NCBI GenBank assembly: GCA_018267275.1
Contig: JAFDYV010000008.1
Span: 267,951-331,950 of the forward strand
Direction: 5' to 3'
From: Bacteroidota bacterium
GTDB taxonomy: Bacteria > Bacteroidota > Bacteroidia > Cytophagales > Cyclobacteriaceae
Length of the DNA: 64,000 nt
Below, in pieces: positions 1-9,104 of the stretch. The position numbers and the translations under genes are program-made. Numbering within the stretch: the first letter of the stretch is position 1; each line of letters begins with the position of its first letter. The notes under the pieces are model-generated. The model made no database searches and was not told the DNA's origin. It saw only the letters and a program-made list of their open reading frames with translations.

Positions 1-1108
<1,108 letters not shown>

Positions 1109-1135
1109 TTAGTTTAAAAATGTTTTGAGGTTGGA

Positions 1136-1414
1136 TTAAATAATTCCGAAAATGTCAGAGTTTCTCATGATAAGGTATTCTTTACCTTCGATTGTGATCT
1201 CAGTACCGGAATACTTTCCGTAAAGAACCTGGTCACCCACTTTCACAGTCACAGGCTTGTCTTTTAAGCCTTCGCCCACGGCAATCACTTTGCCTTGTTG
1301 AGGTTTCTCCTTCGCAGTGTCAGGGATGATGATACCAGATGCAGTCTTTTGTTCCGCAGGGGCTGCTTCTACCAGCACTCTGTCTTCGTTGGGTTTGAAA
1401 TTGATTTTTGCCAT
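1136..1414 (-). CDS. groES: Co-chaperonin GroES (Hsp10)
   Basis: Heptameric lid of the GroEL chamber. The 92-residue length fits the family. The fold-defining pieces are present: [13 protein letters not shown] at the N-terminus, the mobile-loop region [21 protein letters not shown] (residues about 21-41), [14 protein letters not shown], and the C-terminal [13 protein letters not shown]. The ATG at 1414 is the only sensible start. It is first in the groES-groEL operon. The 208-bp gap upstream (1415-1622) separates it from a divergent gene and must hold its promoter, but I could not identify a convincing -33/-7 pair for it on the minus strand. Confidence 0.98.
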   Translation of the reverse strand: MAKINFKPNEDRVLVEAAPAEQKTASGIIIPDTAKEKPQQGKVIAVGEGLKDKPVTVKVGDQVLYGKYSGTEITIEGKEYLIMRNSDIFGII

Positions 1415-1575
1415 AGTATGGGTTAAATTTTTGTAGTTAAACGTTTAAGTTAACGCAGCGCAAAACAACGATATTCATGCCAAAAGGGGTATTGGGCGTT
1501 GACAGAGGAACTATTGTCACGTTTGTCATGTAAGTGCCCATTAAATGTCAGTTTTTGTTCTAAAAACAAAGAAAA

Positions 1576-1608
1576 GTTGACAGTATGGCATCTTTTTTAT
1601 TAAATTTT
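1576..1608 (+). promoter_or_regulatory. Candidate Bacteroidota promoter for the 1623 gene
   Basis: GTTG at 1576-1579, a 21-bp spacer, then TAAATTTT at 1601-1608. This has one mismatch to the TAnnTTTG -7 consensus and the spacing is acceptable. The start codon is 15 bp further on, so the leader would be very short. Confidence 0.35.
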
Positions 1609-1622
1609 CTGGCAAAAAGATC

Positions 1623-2336
1623 ATGGATAAACTAGATAATAATTGGCTTACCCAAGGCTTGATTGATTTTGAGTACAAAAAGTACGTGTTGCTGGCATAT
1701 TTCAAGACGGTAAAAGAGTCGTTCAACAAGGTGCAACTTTACCCTTTCTTGTCTGATTTGGTGTTCCATTATCGAAATCTGCAAACGTTAAAAGAGAACA
1801 AATCGCTCTTGCGCGAGGCTTTTCCAAAGGAGTTGTCGACAGAAGGAATTAAGAACTTGGAAATCAACTACAAAAAAATAATTGAAGATGATGACGTAAT
1901 GAATGAGCTGGAATCTATTATGGATTTTGCCATGCCGAAGTTCAAGTCATCGCTTGATGAGGGTTCTTACATTTATGAATATGTGGAGTCGCAGTGTGAA
2001 ATAGCGCCCATCGGCTTGACTTCGCTGTATAAGAATGAGGGTTACTTGTTTGTGGCTCAACCGCCAGAAAATGAGACCAACATCTACCGCTATCAAATGA
2101 CGCTGTACGACCAAAGTCATCATACCATGCGCAGCATCCAAACACACCATGTAATGGCCGTGGAGCGGAGTTTGGTAAATACATACGAAAACATCAAAAA
2201 AGGATTGATCAAACAGTTTACTGAATTACCCAATCCGTGCACTTATTTGGTTACGTCAAGGCTAAAATTTCCGTACCAACAAACACTAATGCCCGTGGCC
2301 AAGCGACTGTTGGTGAAAGAAATTGCGAAAGAGTAA
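1623..2336 (+). CDS. Conserved-looking hypothetical protein, 237 aa
   Basis: I do not recognise a family. The protein is soluble, with no signal peptide and no membrane segment. It is mixed in charge and rich in aromatic residues (for example YKKYVLLAYFKTVKESF near residue 20). Its first half looks helical and contains a KNLEINYKKIIEDDDVMNEL segment. The second half (about 115-190) looks like a beta-rich segment including EGYLFVAQPPENETNIYRY. Coding is supported by its length, its separation from neighbours and a possible promoter immediately upstream. It is divergent from groES-groEL and convergent with secG. No function is proposed. Confidence 0.75.
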   Translation: MDKLDNNWLTQGLIDFEYKKYVLLAYFKTVKESFNKVQLYPFLSDLVFHYRNLQTLKENKSLLREAFPKELSTEGIKNLEINYKKIIEDDDVMNELESIMDFAMPKFKSSLDEGSYIYEYVESQCEIAPIGLTSLYKNEGYLFVAQPPENETNIYRYQMTLYDQSHHTMRSIQTHHVMAVERSLVNTYENIKKGLIKQFTELPNPCTYLVTSRLKFPYQQTLMPVAKRLLVKEIAKE

Positions 2337-2409
2337 GGTCAACAACAAGCAATACGGCTTGCAACGTTAAAGGACATTTTATTCAGAGGATAAGGAAGAG
2401 ATTAACGTA

Positions 2410-2429
2410 GCTCAGCGTTTATGCTGAGC
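2410..2429. terminator. Hairpin between convergent genes, possible weak bidirectional terminator
   Basis: GCTCAGC (2410-2416) and GCTGAGC (2423-2429) form a perfect 7-bp stem with a 6-nt loop, between the 1623-2336 gene and the convergent secG. Neither side carries a T-run, so this is not a canonical intrinsic terminator. Confidence 0.3.
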
Positions 2430-2439
2430 GCGTTGGAGG

Positions 2440-2775
2440 TTACTTCTTGGTGCTGTCGTTTGACGGCTTTGGCGATAAATTCAATGCGGGTGCATTTTGT
2501 TGTTCTTTTGCCTTCTCAAGAATTTCGTCTTGGGCCACACCACTGCTGGGTGTGGTAAAATTGGTTGCCAAAGAAAAAACCATGATCGCAATGGCAAAGC
2601 CCCAAGTCAGGCGCTCTAGCAAGTCTCCGGTTTTCTTCACGCCAATGATATTGCTGGCAGATGAGCCACCAAATTGACCAGATAAGCCACCACCTTTTGA
2701 ATTTTGGGCGAGCACAACCAACACCAACAATACGGCACTAACGATTGCCAAAACGATAAACAAAGTATACAACAT
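2440..2775 (-). CDS. secG: Preprotein translocase subunit SecG
   Basis: Small inner-membrane subunit of the SecYEG channel that assists protein export. The 111 residues show the SecG pattern: a first membrane helix (about 3-23), a cytosolic glycine-rich loop NSKGGGLSGQFGGSSAS, and a second helix around WGFAIAIMVFSLATNF (about 58-74). The tail is hydrophilic (KAKEQQNAPALNL), which I consider normal for this phylum. It is the last gene of the minus-strand run beginning at miaB, and starts 6 bp after the stop of the TPR-like gene. Confidence 0.95.
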   Translation of the reverse strand: MLYTLFIVLAIVSAVLLVLVVLAQNSKGGGLSGQFGGSSASNIIGVKKTGDLLERLTWGFAIAIMVFSLATNFTTPSSGVAQDEILEKAKEQQNAPALNLSPKPSNDSTKK

Positions 2776-2781
2776 AGATTT

Positions 2782-3663
2782 TTACTTCAGCTCTTGAATT
2801 CGAGCCGCAAAGTAAGCCTTTTTTTGTGGAAACTTCCAAATCAGCTTTTTCAGCATTTCAATTGCCCGGTCTCTTTTGCCTTGCTTGATTAATAAATCTA
2901 CCAAGGTTTCGGAAATTACGTCTTTGCTCAAAACCGAGCTCTTCTCTGTAAGATCGATGGCGGCACTTCCAGTTGCCTTTGGTTTTGGGATGGCGGGCTG
3001 GGCCTTGATGAATTTTTCTATTATTTCAGATTGTTCTTTTTGCTTGGCATCAATCTTCACGCGTTTTTTTGCGTGCTGCTCAAGCTCTTTGATCAAACTT
3101 TCCTCGGCTCCATCTTCGCGCAATGCGTGATGCGACTCGGTTTCCAACTTGGCTACCGCAGCCTCAAATCGCTTTTTCGATTGGGTCAACGCTTCTAAAT
3201 CGTGGGCAACCTGCTCGTACAACTCTTCACCAACTGACTCCGTTAGGTTTTCACTAACGATTTCAGGCTTGATCTCAGGCTCGGGTTTCGTTTGGCTGCC
3301 ATTGCCGTGGATGAGCGTCACAGTTTGAACGGGGGCAACGGGTGTTTGTTCTTCTTTTGGCTGTTCCGAAGTTTCTAACTTAGGCAAAGTCATCACCCAT
3401 TTCAGTACGGCCCGATCGGTGGCATAAACCGCACTTTCTTGCAACCATTTTTCCTTGCCACCCAAATCGAAATCTTGGAAGCCACGCGCACAAAGGGCAT
3501 GTAATAACTGGCTGTAAGGGTATAATTTTACCAATTGTGGAAGCTGGCTAACTTCTTCAGGTTGCAAAGCGTTGAAGCGCGTTACGAGCTGGTTAAATAA
3601 CTGTTTCTCCACTGGGCTTTGGTAGGGGCATGGTAAATGTAGTGGAAAAAAATACTGTAGCAA
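2782..3663 (-). CDS. Hypothetical protein with C-terminal TPR-like helix pair
   Basis: A 293-residue protein with no recognised catalytic motif. The N-terminal third contains hydrophobic/aromatic helices (NQLVTRFNALQPEEVSQLPQL, then LYPYSQLLHALCARG). The middle (about 105-225) is charged and low in complexity, with Lys/Glu-rich coiled-coil character. The C-terminus (ISETLVDLLIKQGKRDRAIE and IWKFPQKKAYFAARIQEL) matches a single TPR-like helix hairpin, the pattern seen at the end of many Bacteroidota hypothetical proteins. The gene lies between lptE and secG in the same operon. An adaptor or scaffolding role in the envelope is possible but not shown. Confidence 0.8.
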   Translation of the reverse strand: MLQYFFPLHLPCPYQSPVEKQLFNQLVTRFNALQPEEVSQLPQLVKLYPYSQLLHALCARGFQDFDLGGKEKWLQESAVYATDRAVLKWVMTLPKLETSEQPKEEQTPVAPVQTVTLIHGNGSQTKPEPEIKPEIVSENLTESVGEELYEQVAHDLEALTQSKKRFEAAVAKLETESHHALREDGAEESLIKELEQHAKKRVKIDAKQKEQSEIIEKFIKAQPAIPKPKATGSAAIDLTEKSSVLSKDVISETLVDLLIKQGKRDRAIEMLKKLIWKFPQKKAYFAARIQELK

Positions 3664-3734
3664 AATTAGTTCTTTTGCTATCCTGCTCAGGATAGACTTT
3701 TTGCACTAAGCAGAGGGTATCCAATCCTGTTGTA

Positions 3735-4235
3735 TTACCAGTTCGCGATAGTCGCGTTAAAGATGTCGAGAAATATTTGATCGAAGATGCGTTTTTCCAA
3801 GCTCTCTTGTACCGTCAACAAGTTTTGGTCGTTGGGAAAGTCAGCATAGAAGCTAAACGTCTTTTCCTTGAAGCTATTTTTTGGGTTGGTGGTGTCAACA
3901 TAATTCGCCTTTATTGCAATGGTTAGTCGCGTAAGGGCGGCTTGTGTGGGTTGTGCCGCGCTGTTGTTGGCTACTGGTGCTATGGGGCTTACGGCATATT
4001 GCACAATGGTGCCTTCAATTTGCAGCTCGCCATTTTCGGGCACTATTTTCAAGCTTGAATTTTGCTGGTAGTAATCCTTTAGTCGGTTGGTGAAATTTTG
4101 GCTCAAATTGGCCGGGCCCAAATCGGTGTTATTGTAAAACAAATCTACCTGCATAGTGCGTGCCGTGGTGGCCGCGCCTGATAAGGAATAAATTTTGCAA
4201 CCTGATAGGAGGGTGGACAAAACAAGAACCGCCAT
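3735..4235 (-). CDS. lptE: LPS-assembly lipoprotein LptE-like
   Basis: Outer-membrane lipoprotein expected to plug and support the LptD barrel that inserts lipopolysaccharide. From the ATG at 4235 the protein is 166 aa and begins with a signal peptide ending in the lipobox LLSGC, where the Cys is the lipidation site. The mature part has the Bacteroidota LptE-like pattern: YSLSGA near the start, VDLFYNNTDLGPANLSQNFTNRLKDY, an ELQIEGTIVQYAVSP strand, then LTIAIKANYVDTTNPKNSFK and a helical end (LEKRIFDQIFLDIF). An in-frame ATG at 4352 would add 39 residues, but that stretch is spacer-repeat DNA and would bury the signal peptide, so the 4235 start is preferred. It sits between a sigma-54 activator and a TPR-like gene. 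Confidence 0.8.
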   Translation of the reverse strand: MAVLVLSTLLSGCKIYSLSGAATTARTMQVDLFYNNTDLGPANLSQNFTNRLKDYYQQNSSLKIVPENGELQIEGTIVQYAVSPIAPVANNSAAQPTQAALTRLTIAIKANYVDTTNPKNSFKEKTFSFYADFPNDQNLLTVQESLEKRIFDQIFLDIFNATIANW

Positions 4236-4332
4236 CAATGATTTGTCAATTGTGAATTTCGAATTATGATGATTGATTATTGTGGCAAACCAATCACCAA
4301 TCACAAATCGCAAATCACCTATTAAAAATCTT
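4236..4332. repeat. Low-complexity degenerate spacer repeat upstream of lptE
   Basis: The gap between the sigma-54 activator and lptE contains several imperfect copies of a short unit of the type AATCACAAATC (for example near 4289-4320: caatcaccaatcacaaatcg). It happens to stay open in the lptE frame, creating a false N-terminal extension (FLIGDLRFVIGDW). A related A/T-rich spacer lies at 41694-41739. Confidence 0.55.
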
Positions 4333-5592
4333 CTAGTCTTCTTCCAATTCATATTCTTTTATTTTTCGGTAGAGGGTTCTCTCCGAAATACCCAAATCGC
4401 GTGCCGCATATTTCCGTTTGTTGTTGTTCTTGCGCAAGGCGCGCAAAATTAATTCACGCTCTTTTTTCTCAATGCTTAACGAATCGTCTTCTGCTACGTG
4501 AGAGATATCTTGTACCTCTTCTGCTGCCTCTTGGTGGTGTTCGGCTGGTTGCACGGGTGAAATATTTAAGACAACTTCAGTGGAAGGTTTCTTTTCTTCT
4601 AGTCGCACACTCTCAAATAAATTGGCGTTGTCCTTAATCAATTGGGCTGCCTGGGCAGGGTTGGCCATCGCCTCCAGCACCATTTTCTTTAAATCATTTA
4701 CATCCTTTTTCATGTCAAAAAGGACCTTGTACAAGATTTCGCGCTCACTGATATTCTCGGGTGCATTTTGGCTGTACACCGCTGGCAGCGTAGATTCTTT
4801 AGGTATGTAGTAAGCAAGTTCACCAGCGTTTATCTCTTTTTTATCTGGTGAAAGAACTGAAATTTGCTCGACCAAATTCTTTAGTTGGCGTATGTTGCCG
4901 GGAAAGCGGTACTTCAACAATATTTCCTTGGCATCAGGTGTTAAAGTGATGGGCTTCACTTTGTATTTTTCAGAAAAGTCGGTAGCAAATTTTCTGAAGA
5001 GCAATTCTACATCTGTCCCTCGCTCGCGCAAAGGCGGAACGAAAATAGGCACGGTGTTGAGACGATAATACAAATCTTCGCGAAATTTGCCCTGCTCGAC
5101 TTTGTTCAGCAAGTTGACATTGGTGGCGGCTACCACACGTACATCTGTTTTCTGAACTTTGGAAGAGCCCACTTTGATGAACTCTCCATTCTCTAACACG
5201 CGCAGCAATCGCGCCTGGGTGGCCAAAGGCATCTCTCCAATTTCATCCAAAAAAATCGTTCCGCCATTGGTCACTTCAAAGTAACCCTTGCGTGCTTCGT
5301 GCGCGCCTGTAAATGAGCCCTTTTCGTGTCCGAACAACTCCGAGTCGATGGTACCTTCAGGAATGGAACCACAGTTGATGGCAATGAACTGACCGTGCTT
5401 GCGCGGGCTAAGCTGGTGAATGATTTTTGAAAACGATTCTTTGCCAGAACCGCTTTCGCCTGTGATGAGCACTGTCATATCCGTGGGTGCTACCTGCATG
5501 GCCACCTCCACGGCATGGTTCAGCAACTGAGCATTGCCAATGATTCCGAACCGTTGCTTGATACTTTGTATTTCTGATTCTTTGCTAGCCAT
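4333..5592 (-). CDS. Sigma-54-dependent transcription activator without receiver domain
   Basis: AAA+ enhancer-binding protein expected to open sigma-54 promoters. The 419 residues start almost directly with the AAA+ domain: Walker A GESGSGK (45-51), the sigma-54-contacting loop GSFTGA (92-97), Walker B-type GGTIFLDEIGEM, and the arginine-finger region FREDLYYRLNTVPIFVPPLRER. A long linker (about 270-375) follows, then a C-terminal Fis-type helix-turn-helix (KRKYAARDLGISERTLYRKI). With no receiver or GAF domain, control must come from its own level or from partner proteins. It lies 68 bp downstream of miaB and upstream of lptE. Its targets cannot be inferred from this window. Confidence 0.93.
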   Translation of the reverse strand: MASKESEIQSIKQRFGIIGNAQLLNHAVEVAMQVAPTDMTVLITGESGSGKESFSKIIHQLSPRKHGQFIAINCGSIPEGTIDSELFGHEKGSFTGAHEARKGYFEVTNGGTIFLDEIGEMPLATQARLLRVLENGEFIKVGSSKVQKTDVRVVAATNVNLLNKVEQGKFREDLYYRLNTVPIFVPPLRERGTDVELLFRKFATDFSEKYKVKPITLTPDAKEILLKYRFPGNIRQLKNLVEQISVLSPDKKEINAGELAYYIPKESTLPAVYSQNAPENISEREILYKVLFDMKKDVNDLKKMVLEAMANPAQAAQLIKDNANLFESVRLEEKKPSTEVVLNISPVQPAEHHQEAAEEVQDISHVAEDDSLSIEKKERELILRALRKNNNKRKYAARDLGISERTLYRKIKEYELEED

Positions 5593-5660
5593 CTTTTTTG
5601 AATATCGAATATTGTAGTTAGTGGGTAGAAGAGCCGACTGCTAACGATAACTTCCTGCTT

Positions 5661-7115
5661 CTAAACAACCCGCCCCATCAATGTAGCTCCAGTACAACTC
5701 TCTACCAGCACATTGACGTATTCGCCCTTGGTTTTATTTCCTTTCGGGAAAATCACGACTTTATTGGCCGAGTTTCTGCCTTGCAGCTGTTGATCTGACC
5801 TGCGTGACGTTCCTTCAATCAAAACTTTGTGAACTTTGCCGACATCCAGTTGGTTGCGCTTCAGCGAAAGCTCACTCTGTTTTTGGATGATCTCTTCCAA
5901 GCGTTTCTTCTTAATGTCCAGCGGTATATCGTCAGCAAATTTTTTGGCCGCCAACGTGCCTGGCCTTTCTGAGTAAAAGAACATGTACGAAAAATCGTAT
6001 TGCACGGCTTCCATCAAGGAAACGGTTTCTTTGTGTTCTTCCTCGGTTTCAGTGCAAAAACCAGCAATCATGTCTGAGGAAATACCACACTCGTTACCTA
6101 AAATTTCACGTATCTTTTCCACTCGCTGCAAGTACCATTCGCGAGAGTAGCCGCGGTTCATCAGTTCCAGCACTCGGCTGTTTCCACTTTGCACGGGCAG
6201 ATGAATATACTTGCAGATGTTCTCGTACTTCGCCATCGTATACAGCACCTCATCGGTAATGTCTTTTGGGTGAGAGGTGGAAAACCGAACGCGCAAGTCG
6301 GGGTGCACCAAGGCCACCCTTTCCAGCAGATTAGCAAAATTCACCACCTCTACCTGATTGATTTTTTCCAAACGAGCCTTGTTGTTTTCTTCTTCGCTCC
6401 ACTTATAAGAGTCAACATTTTGCCCCAGCAGCGTTACCTCACGATAGCCTTTTGCAAACAAATCTTTTGCCTCAGCAACAATGGATTGTGGATCGCGGCT
6501 GCGCTCTCTACCACGCGTAAATGGCACCACACAAAAAGAACACATGTTGTCGCAACCCCGCATTATCGATATGAATGCTGTAACGCCATTAGAGTTTAGC
6601 CGAACAGGCGTGACATCGGCATATGTCTCTTCTCGCGATAGGAAGGTGTTAACCGCTTTGCTTCCCTCATCTACTTGTGCAATGAGTTTGGGCAGATCTC
6701 GGTAGGCATCAGGGCCAGCAACCAAGTCAACAATCTTCTCTTCTTCCAGTAATTTGGTTTTTAAGCGCTCGGCCATACAGCCCAACACGCCAACCATCAT
6801 TTCTGGCTTTTTCTTTTTGATGCCATTGATTTGAGTAAGGCGGTTACGCACCGTCTGCTCTGCCTTTTCACGAATCGAACAAGTGTTGAGGAACACCAAA
6901 TCGGCTTCATCTACGTTCGAGGTGGTGTCGAAACCTTCTTTTTGGAGGATCGAAGCTACGATTTCGCTGTCAGAGAAATTCATCTGGCAACCATAGCTTT
7001 CGATGTATAATTTTCGCGTTTTGCCTGTGTTTTGGTTGGCGGATACCTTCACAGTCTCACATGCTTCTCCTTCCAAACCGGCCAAAACCCCTATGTCTTC
7101 AATCAAATTTTCCAT
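5661..7115 (-). CDS. miaB: tRNA-2-methylthio-N6-dimethylallyladenosine synthase MiaB
   Basis: Radical-SAM methylthiotransferase that converts i6A37 to ms2i6A37 in tRNAs reading UNN codons. The 484 residues hold all three domains: the N-terminal UPF0004 domain with cluster cysteines C43 (SYGCQMN), C79 (LNTCSIRE) and C113 (LGCMAER); the radical-SAM CxxxCxxC at C188, C192 and C195 ([17 protein letters not shown]); and a C-terminal TRAM domain ([15 protein letters not shown] at the end). The ATG at 7115 gives an extension of about 35 aa before the first conserved strand, which is tolerable. It is the first gene of the minus-strand run to secG, and a -7 box lies 20 bp upstream of the start. Confidence 0.97.
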   Translation of the reverse strand: MENLIEDIGVLAGLEGEACETVKVSANQNTGKTRKLYIESYGCQMNFSDSEIVASILQKEGFDTTSNVDEADLVFLNTCSIREKAEQTVRNRLTQINGIKKKKPEMMVGVLGCMAERLKTKLLEEEKIVDLVAGPDAYRDLPKLIAQVDEGSKAVNTFLSREETYADVTPVRLNSNGVTAFISIMRGCDNMCSFCVVPFTRGRERSRDPQSIVAEAKDLFAKGYREVTLLGQNVDSYKWSEEENNKARLEKINQVEVVNFANLLERVALVHPDLRVRFSTSHPKDITDEVLYTMAKYENICKYIHLPVQSGNSRVLELMNRGYSREWYLQRVEKIREILGNECGISSDMIAGFCTETEEEHKETVSLMEAVQYDFSYMFFYSERPGTLAAKKFADDIPLDIKKKRLEEIIQKQSELSLKRNQLDVGKVHKVLIEGTSRRSDQQLQGRNSANKVVIFPKGNKTKGEYVNVLVESCTGATLMGRVV

Positions 7116-7134
7116 TCAACGTTTTTTCGGACAG

Positions 7135-7142
7135 CAAATTTA
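7135..7142 (-). promoter_or_regulatory. -7 box of the miaB promoter
   Basis: On the minus strand the sequence reads TAAATTTG, a perfect TAnnTTTG match, 20 bp upstream of the miaB start. The nearest TTG lies 22 bp upstream of it, within the accepted range but not ideal. Confidence 0.5.
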
Positions 7143-7211
7143 ACACATATTCGAAATTTAATGACAAGATGTCAGTAGATTTGGTTCAAGGATAATTAAA
7201 TCAGGTAAAAT

Positions 7212-7721
7212 ATGGCGATTGTAAAGACAGTACGGGGCTTCTCGCCCAAATGGGGCAGCAACTGCTTTTTTGCAGATAACTGCGTAATTGTGGGCGAGGT
7301 GACCATGGGAGACAACTGCACGGTATGGTTCAATGCGGTGGTTCGTGGAGATGTGCATTCAATCACCATCGGCAACAATACAAACATTCAAGACGGTGCG
7401 GTGATCCACTGTACATACCAAAAAGCAAAAACCGTAATCGGAAGCAACGTTTCCATTGCCCACAACGCCATTGTTCACGGGTGCACTGTGGAAGATAATG
7501 TGCTGATAGGGATGGGGGCGATAATAATGGATGATGCCGTAATAGGTAACAACTCAGTAATAGCTGCAGGTGCCGTAGTGCTACCAAAAACCGTAGTTGA
7601 GCCAGGCAGCATTTACGCGGGCATGCCTGCCAAGAAAGTGAAAGAAATTGGTGATGAGATGCGCGAGGTCATCCAACGCACTGCGCGCAACTACCCCATG
7701 TATGCCGAATGGTTTAAGTAA
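7212..7721 (+). CDS. Gamma-carbonic-anhydrase-like left-handed beta-helix protein
   Basis: A 169-residue hexapeptide-repeat protein of the YrdA/PaaY/CaiE group. The repeats (IGNNTNIQDGAVI, IGSNVSIAHNAIV, IGMGAIIMDDAVIG, NNSVIAAGAVVLPKT) build a trimeric left-handed beta-helix. The three metal-ligand histidines of gamma carbonic anhydrases are all visible: H66 (AVIHCTYQ), H84 and H89 (SIAHNAIVHGC). The conserved RGD (residues 45-47) is also present. A zinc-dependent CO2 hydratase is possible, but many family members have no measurable activity, so the substrate is left open. It is divergent from miaB and probably has its own promoter in the 96-bp gap. Confidence 0.9.
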   Translation: MAIVKTVRGFSPKWGSNCFFADNCVIVGEVTMGDNCTVWFNAVVRGDVHSITIGNNTNIQDGAVIHCTYQKAKTVIGSNVSIAHNAIVHGCTVEDNVLIGMGAIIMDDAVIGNNSVIAAGAVVLPKTVVEPGSIYAGMPAKKVKEIGDEMREVIQRTARNYPMYAEWFK

Positions 7722-7781
7722 AGTTGACCAAAAATTGGTTGGGGTCAGTGGCATTTTAAACGTTTTTAGTTAATTTCCGAT

Positions 7782-8336
7782 ATGAAATTGAATTCGGGTT
7801 TTGATAAAGGGGCAATTCAAGACTTCAAGAAAAAATTGAAGGGCACATTTTTTTTGGAGGTGAAAGAAGATGATAGCGCTGATGAGTATAGGCACGTGCA
7901 GTTTTTGGGATTCTTTGAGGGTAGGGAGGTCATCTACGATGCCATTCTTTATACTTTGCGGTTTCAGCACGAGTTAGAACTCTACGAGTTGGCAGAGCAT
8001 GAGGCAGCCAAGCATTTTCCTAACTACAAGAGACTGCAATACCAAGAGGACGAGAACGGTAATCTCGCAGCGCTTGATAGTGACGAAGAGGCCATCGGCT
8101 TGTATATGGCCGAAGTAATTTTGGAGCTGCAAGAAGAGGAGGTGGTAAAAGTGAAGGAACATGTGGAAGTTGATACAAACGTAGATTTTGGCGTGGGCCT
8201 CAGCGTTGGCTTGCACCGCGAGGCCATAACCGACCGTATCATCGAAGATTTCATTTCAGCCTTTAACAGTGGATCGCTTAAGTTAGATGACACCCTGTAT
8301 ACCTTTCACCAAGAAGAGGAAGAGTCGTCTCAATAG
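7782..8336 (+). CDS. Hypothetical acidic protein, 184 aa
   Basis: A soluble, strongly acidic protein with no signal peptide or membrane helix. Recognisable features are the basic start (GAIQDFKKKLKG), a helical HELELYELAEHEAAKHFPNY segment, an acidic linker (ALDSDEEAIGLYMAEVILEL), and the acidic tail HQEEEESSQ. I know of no function. It is followed 58 bp later by the ompH-like gene, whose promoter starts within 5 bp of this gene's stop, so the two are probably transcribed separately. Confidence 0.75.
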   Translation: MKLNSGFDKGAIQDFKKKLKGTFFLEVKEDDSADEYRHVQFLGFFEGREVIYDAILYTLRFQHELELYELAEHEAAKHFPNYKRLQYQEDENGNLAALDSDEEAIGLYMAEVILELQEEEVVKVKEHVEVDTNVDFGVGLSVGLHREAITDRIIEDFISAFNSGSLKLDDTLYTFHQEEEESSQ

Positions 8337-8339
8337 CAA

Positions 8340-8370
8340 TTTGCGTCTGCTTGGTTTATGGCTATATTTG
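8340..8370 (+). promoter_or_regulatory. Bacteroidota promoter of the OmpH/Skp gene
   Basis: TTTG (8340-8343), 19-bp spacer, TATATTTG (8363-8370): a perfect match to TTTG-N19-TAnnTTTG. It lies just upstream of the ATG at 8395 and therefore decides against the longer in-frame start at 8287. Confidence 0.8.
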
Positions 8371-8394
8371 CAGCCCAAAAAACAAACCTTTCGA

Positions 8395-9021
8395 ATGAAA
8401 AATTTACCAACCGCATTGAGCGGACTTTCTTTAGTGGCAGTAGCTGTCCTTTATTACCTACACTTCTCATCTGGTTCTAAGAGCGAGTCGTTGGTGGGCA
8501 AAGCCGCCTCCTCGGGTCTTAAAATAGCATATGTAAATGCCGACACAGTGGTAAAATATTTGGACTATGCCAAAGAGGTGCGCGAGCGTTTGGAAGCAAA
8601 AGGTAAAAAATTAGATGCAGACCTTCAGAGCCGCGCCAAGGCGCTGGAGACCGAGATTGGTGCGTATCAGCGAAACATCAACAGCATGACCATCGGGCAG
8701 GCAAAGGCTGTAGAAGAAGATTTGGGGAAGAAGCAACAAAACTTGGCGGTATACCAGCGCAGGCTTGAGCAAGAAATAGCAACGGACCAGTTGAAAGTGA
8801 CAGAGGAATTGTATGGCAGCCTTACGACATTCTTGAAGAAGTATGGTGAGCAAAATGGCCTAGAGATTGTGTTGAAATTCAACCGCGAGTCTGACGTTCT
8901 ATTTGTAAATCCTTCGTTAGATATTTCTCAAGATGTGATTAAAGGTTTAAATGAAGACTTCCAGATGAAGAAGGCCAACCCTGCTAAATCTGATACAACG
9001 AAGAGCGCTTCCGCGAAATAA
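8395..9021 (+). CDS. OmpH/Skp-family periplasmic chaperone
   Basis: Holds unfolded outer-membrane proteins in the periplasm. From the ATG at 8395 the product is 208 aa with an N-terminal hydrophobic segment (LSGLSLVAVAVLYYLHF) acting as signal or anchor. The OmpH core follows: KIAYVNADTVVKYLDYAKEV, a long alpha-helical tentacle (about 55-145, with the typical EEDLGKKQQNLAVYQRRL), then ILKFNRESDVLFVNPSLDIS and a charged Lys/Ser-rich tail. An upstream ATG at 8287 would overlap the preceding gene by 50 bp, place the promoter inside the coding region and bury the signal segment. The gene ends in a strong intrinsic terminator. Confidence 0.9.
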   Translation: MKNLPTALSGLSLVAVAVLYYLHFSSGSKSESLVGKAASSGLKIAYVNADTVVKYLDYAKEVRERLEAKGKKLDADLQSRAKALETEIGAYQRNINSMTIGQAKAVEEDLGKKQQNLAVYQRRLEQEIATDQLKVTEELYGSLTTFLKKYGEQNGLEIVLKFNRESDVLFVNPSLDISQDVIKGLNEDFQMKKANPAKSDTTKSASAK

Positions 9022-9041
9022 CAAATTGGCAATTGCATCCT

Positions 9042-9078
9042 GAAAGCCGATGAAAACCTTCATCGGCTTTCTTTTTTT
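9042..9078 (+). terminator. Intrinsic terminator after the OmpH/Skp gene
   Basis: A perfect 13-bp stem, GAAAGCCGATGAA (9042-9054) with its complement at 9059-9071, a 4-nt loop, then seven Ts (9072-9078). It insulates the next gene, which begins 26 bp later. Confidence 0.92.
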
Positions 9079-9104
9079 GCACAGATTATCATAATTTTAA
9101 AACC

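Noticed and set aside
1415..1622. CIRCE operator for groES-groEL
   Set aside because: No TTAGCACTC-N9-GAGTGCTAA repeat or close variant is present; the promoter itself could not be found either.
8287..8394. Longer start for the OmpH/Skp gene
   Set aside because: It overlaps the previous gene, contains the whole promoter and buries the signal segment.
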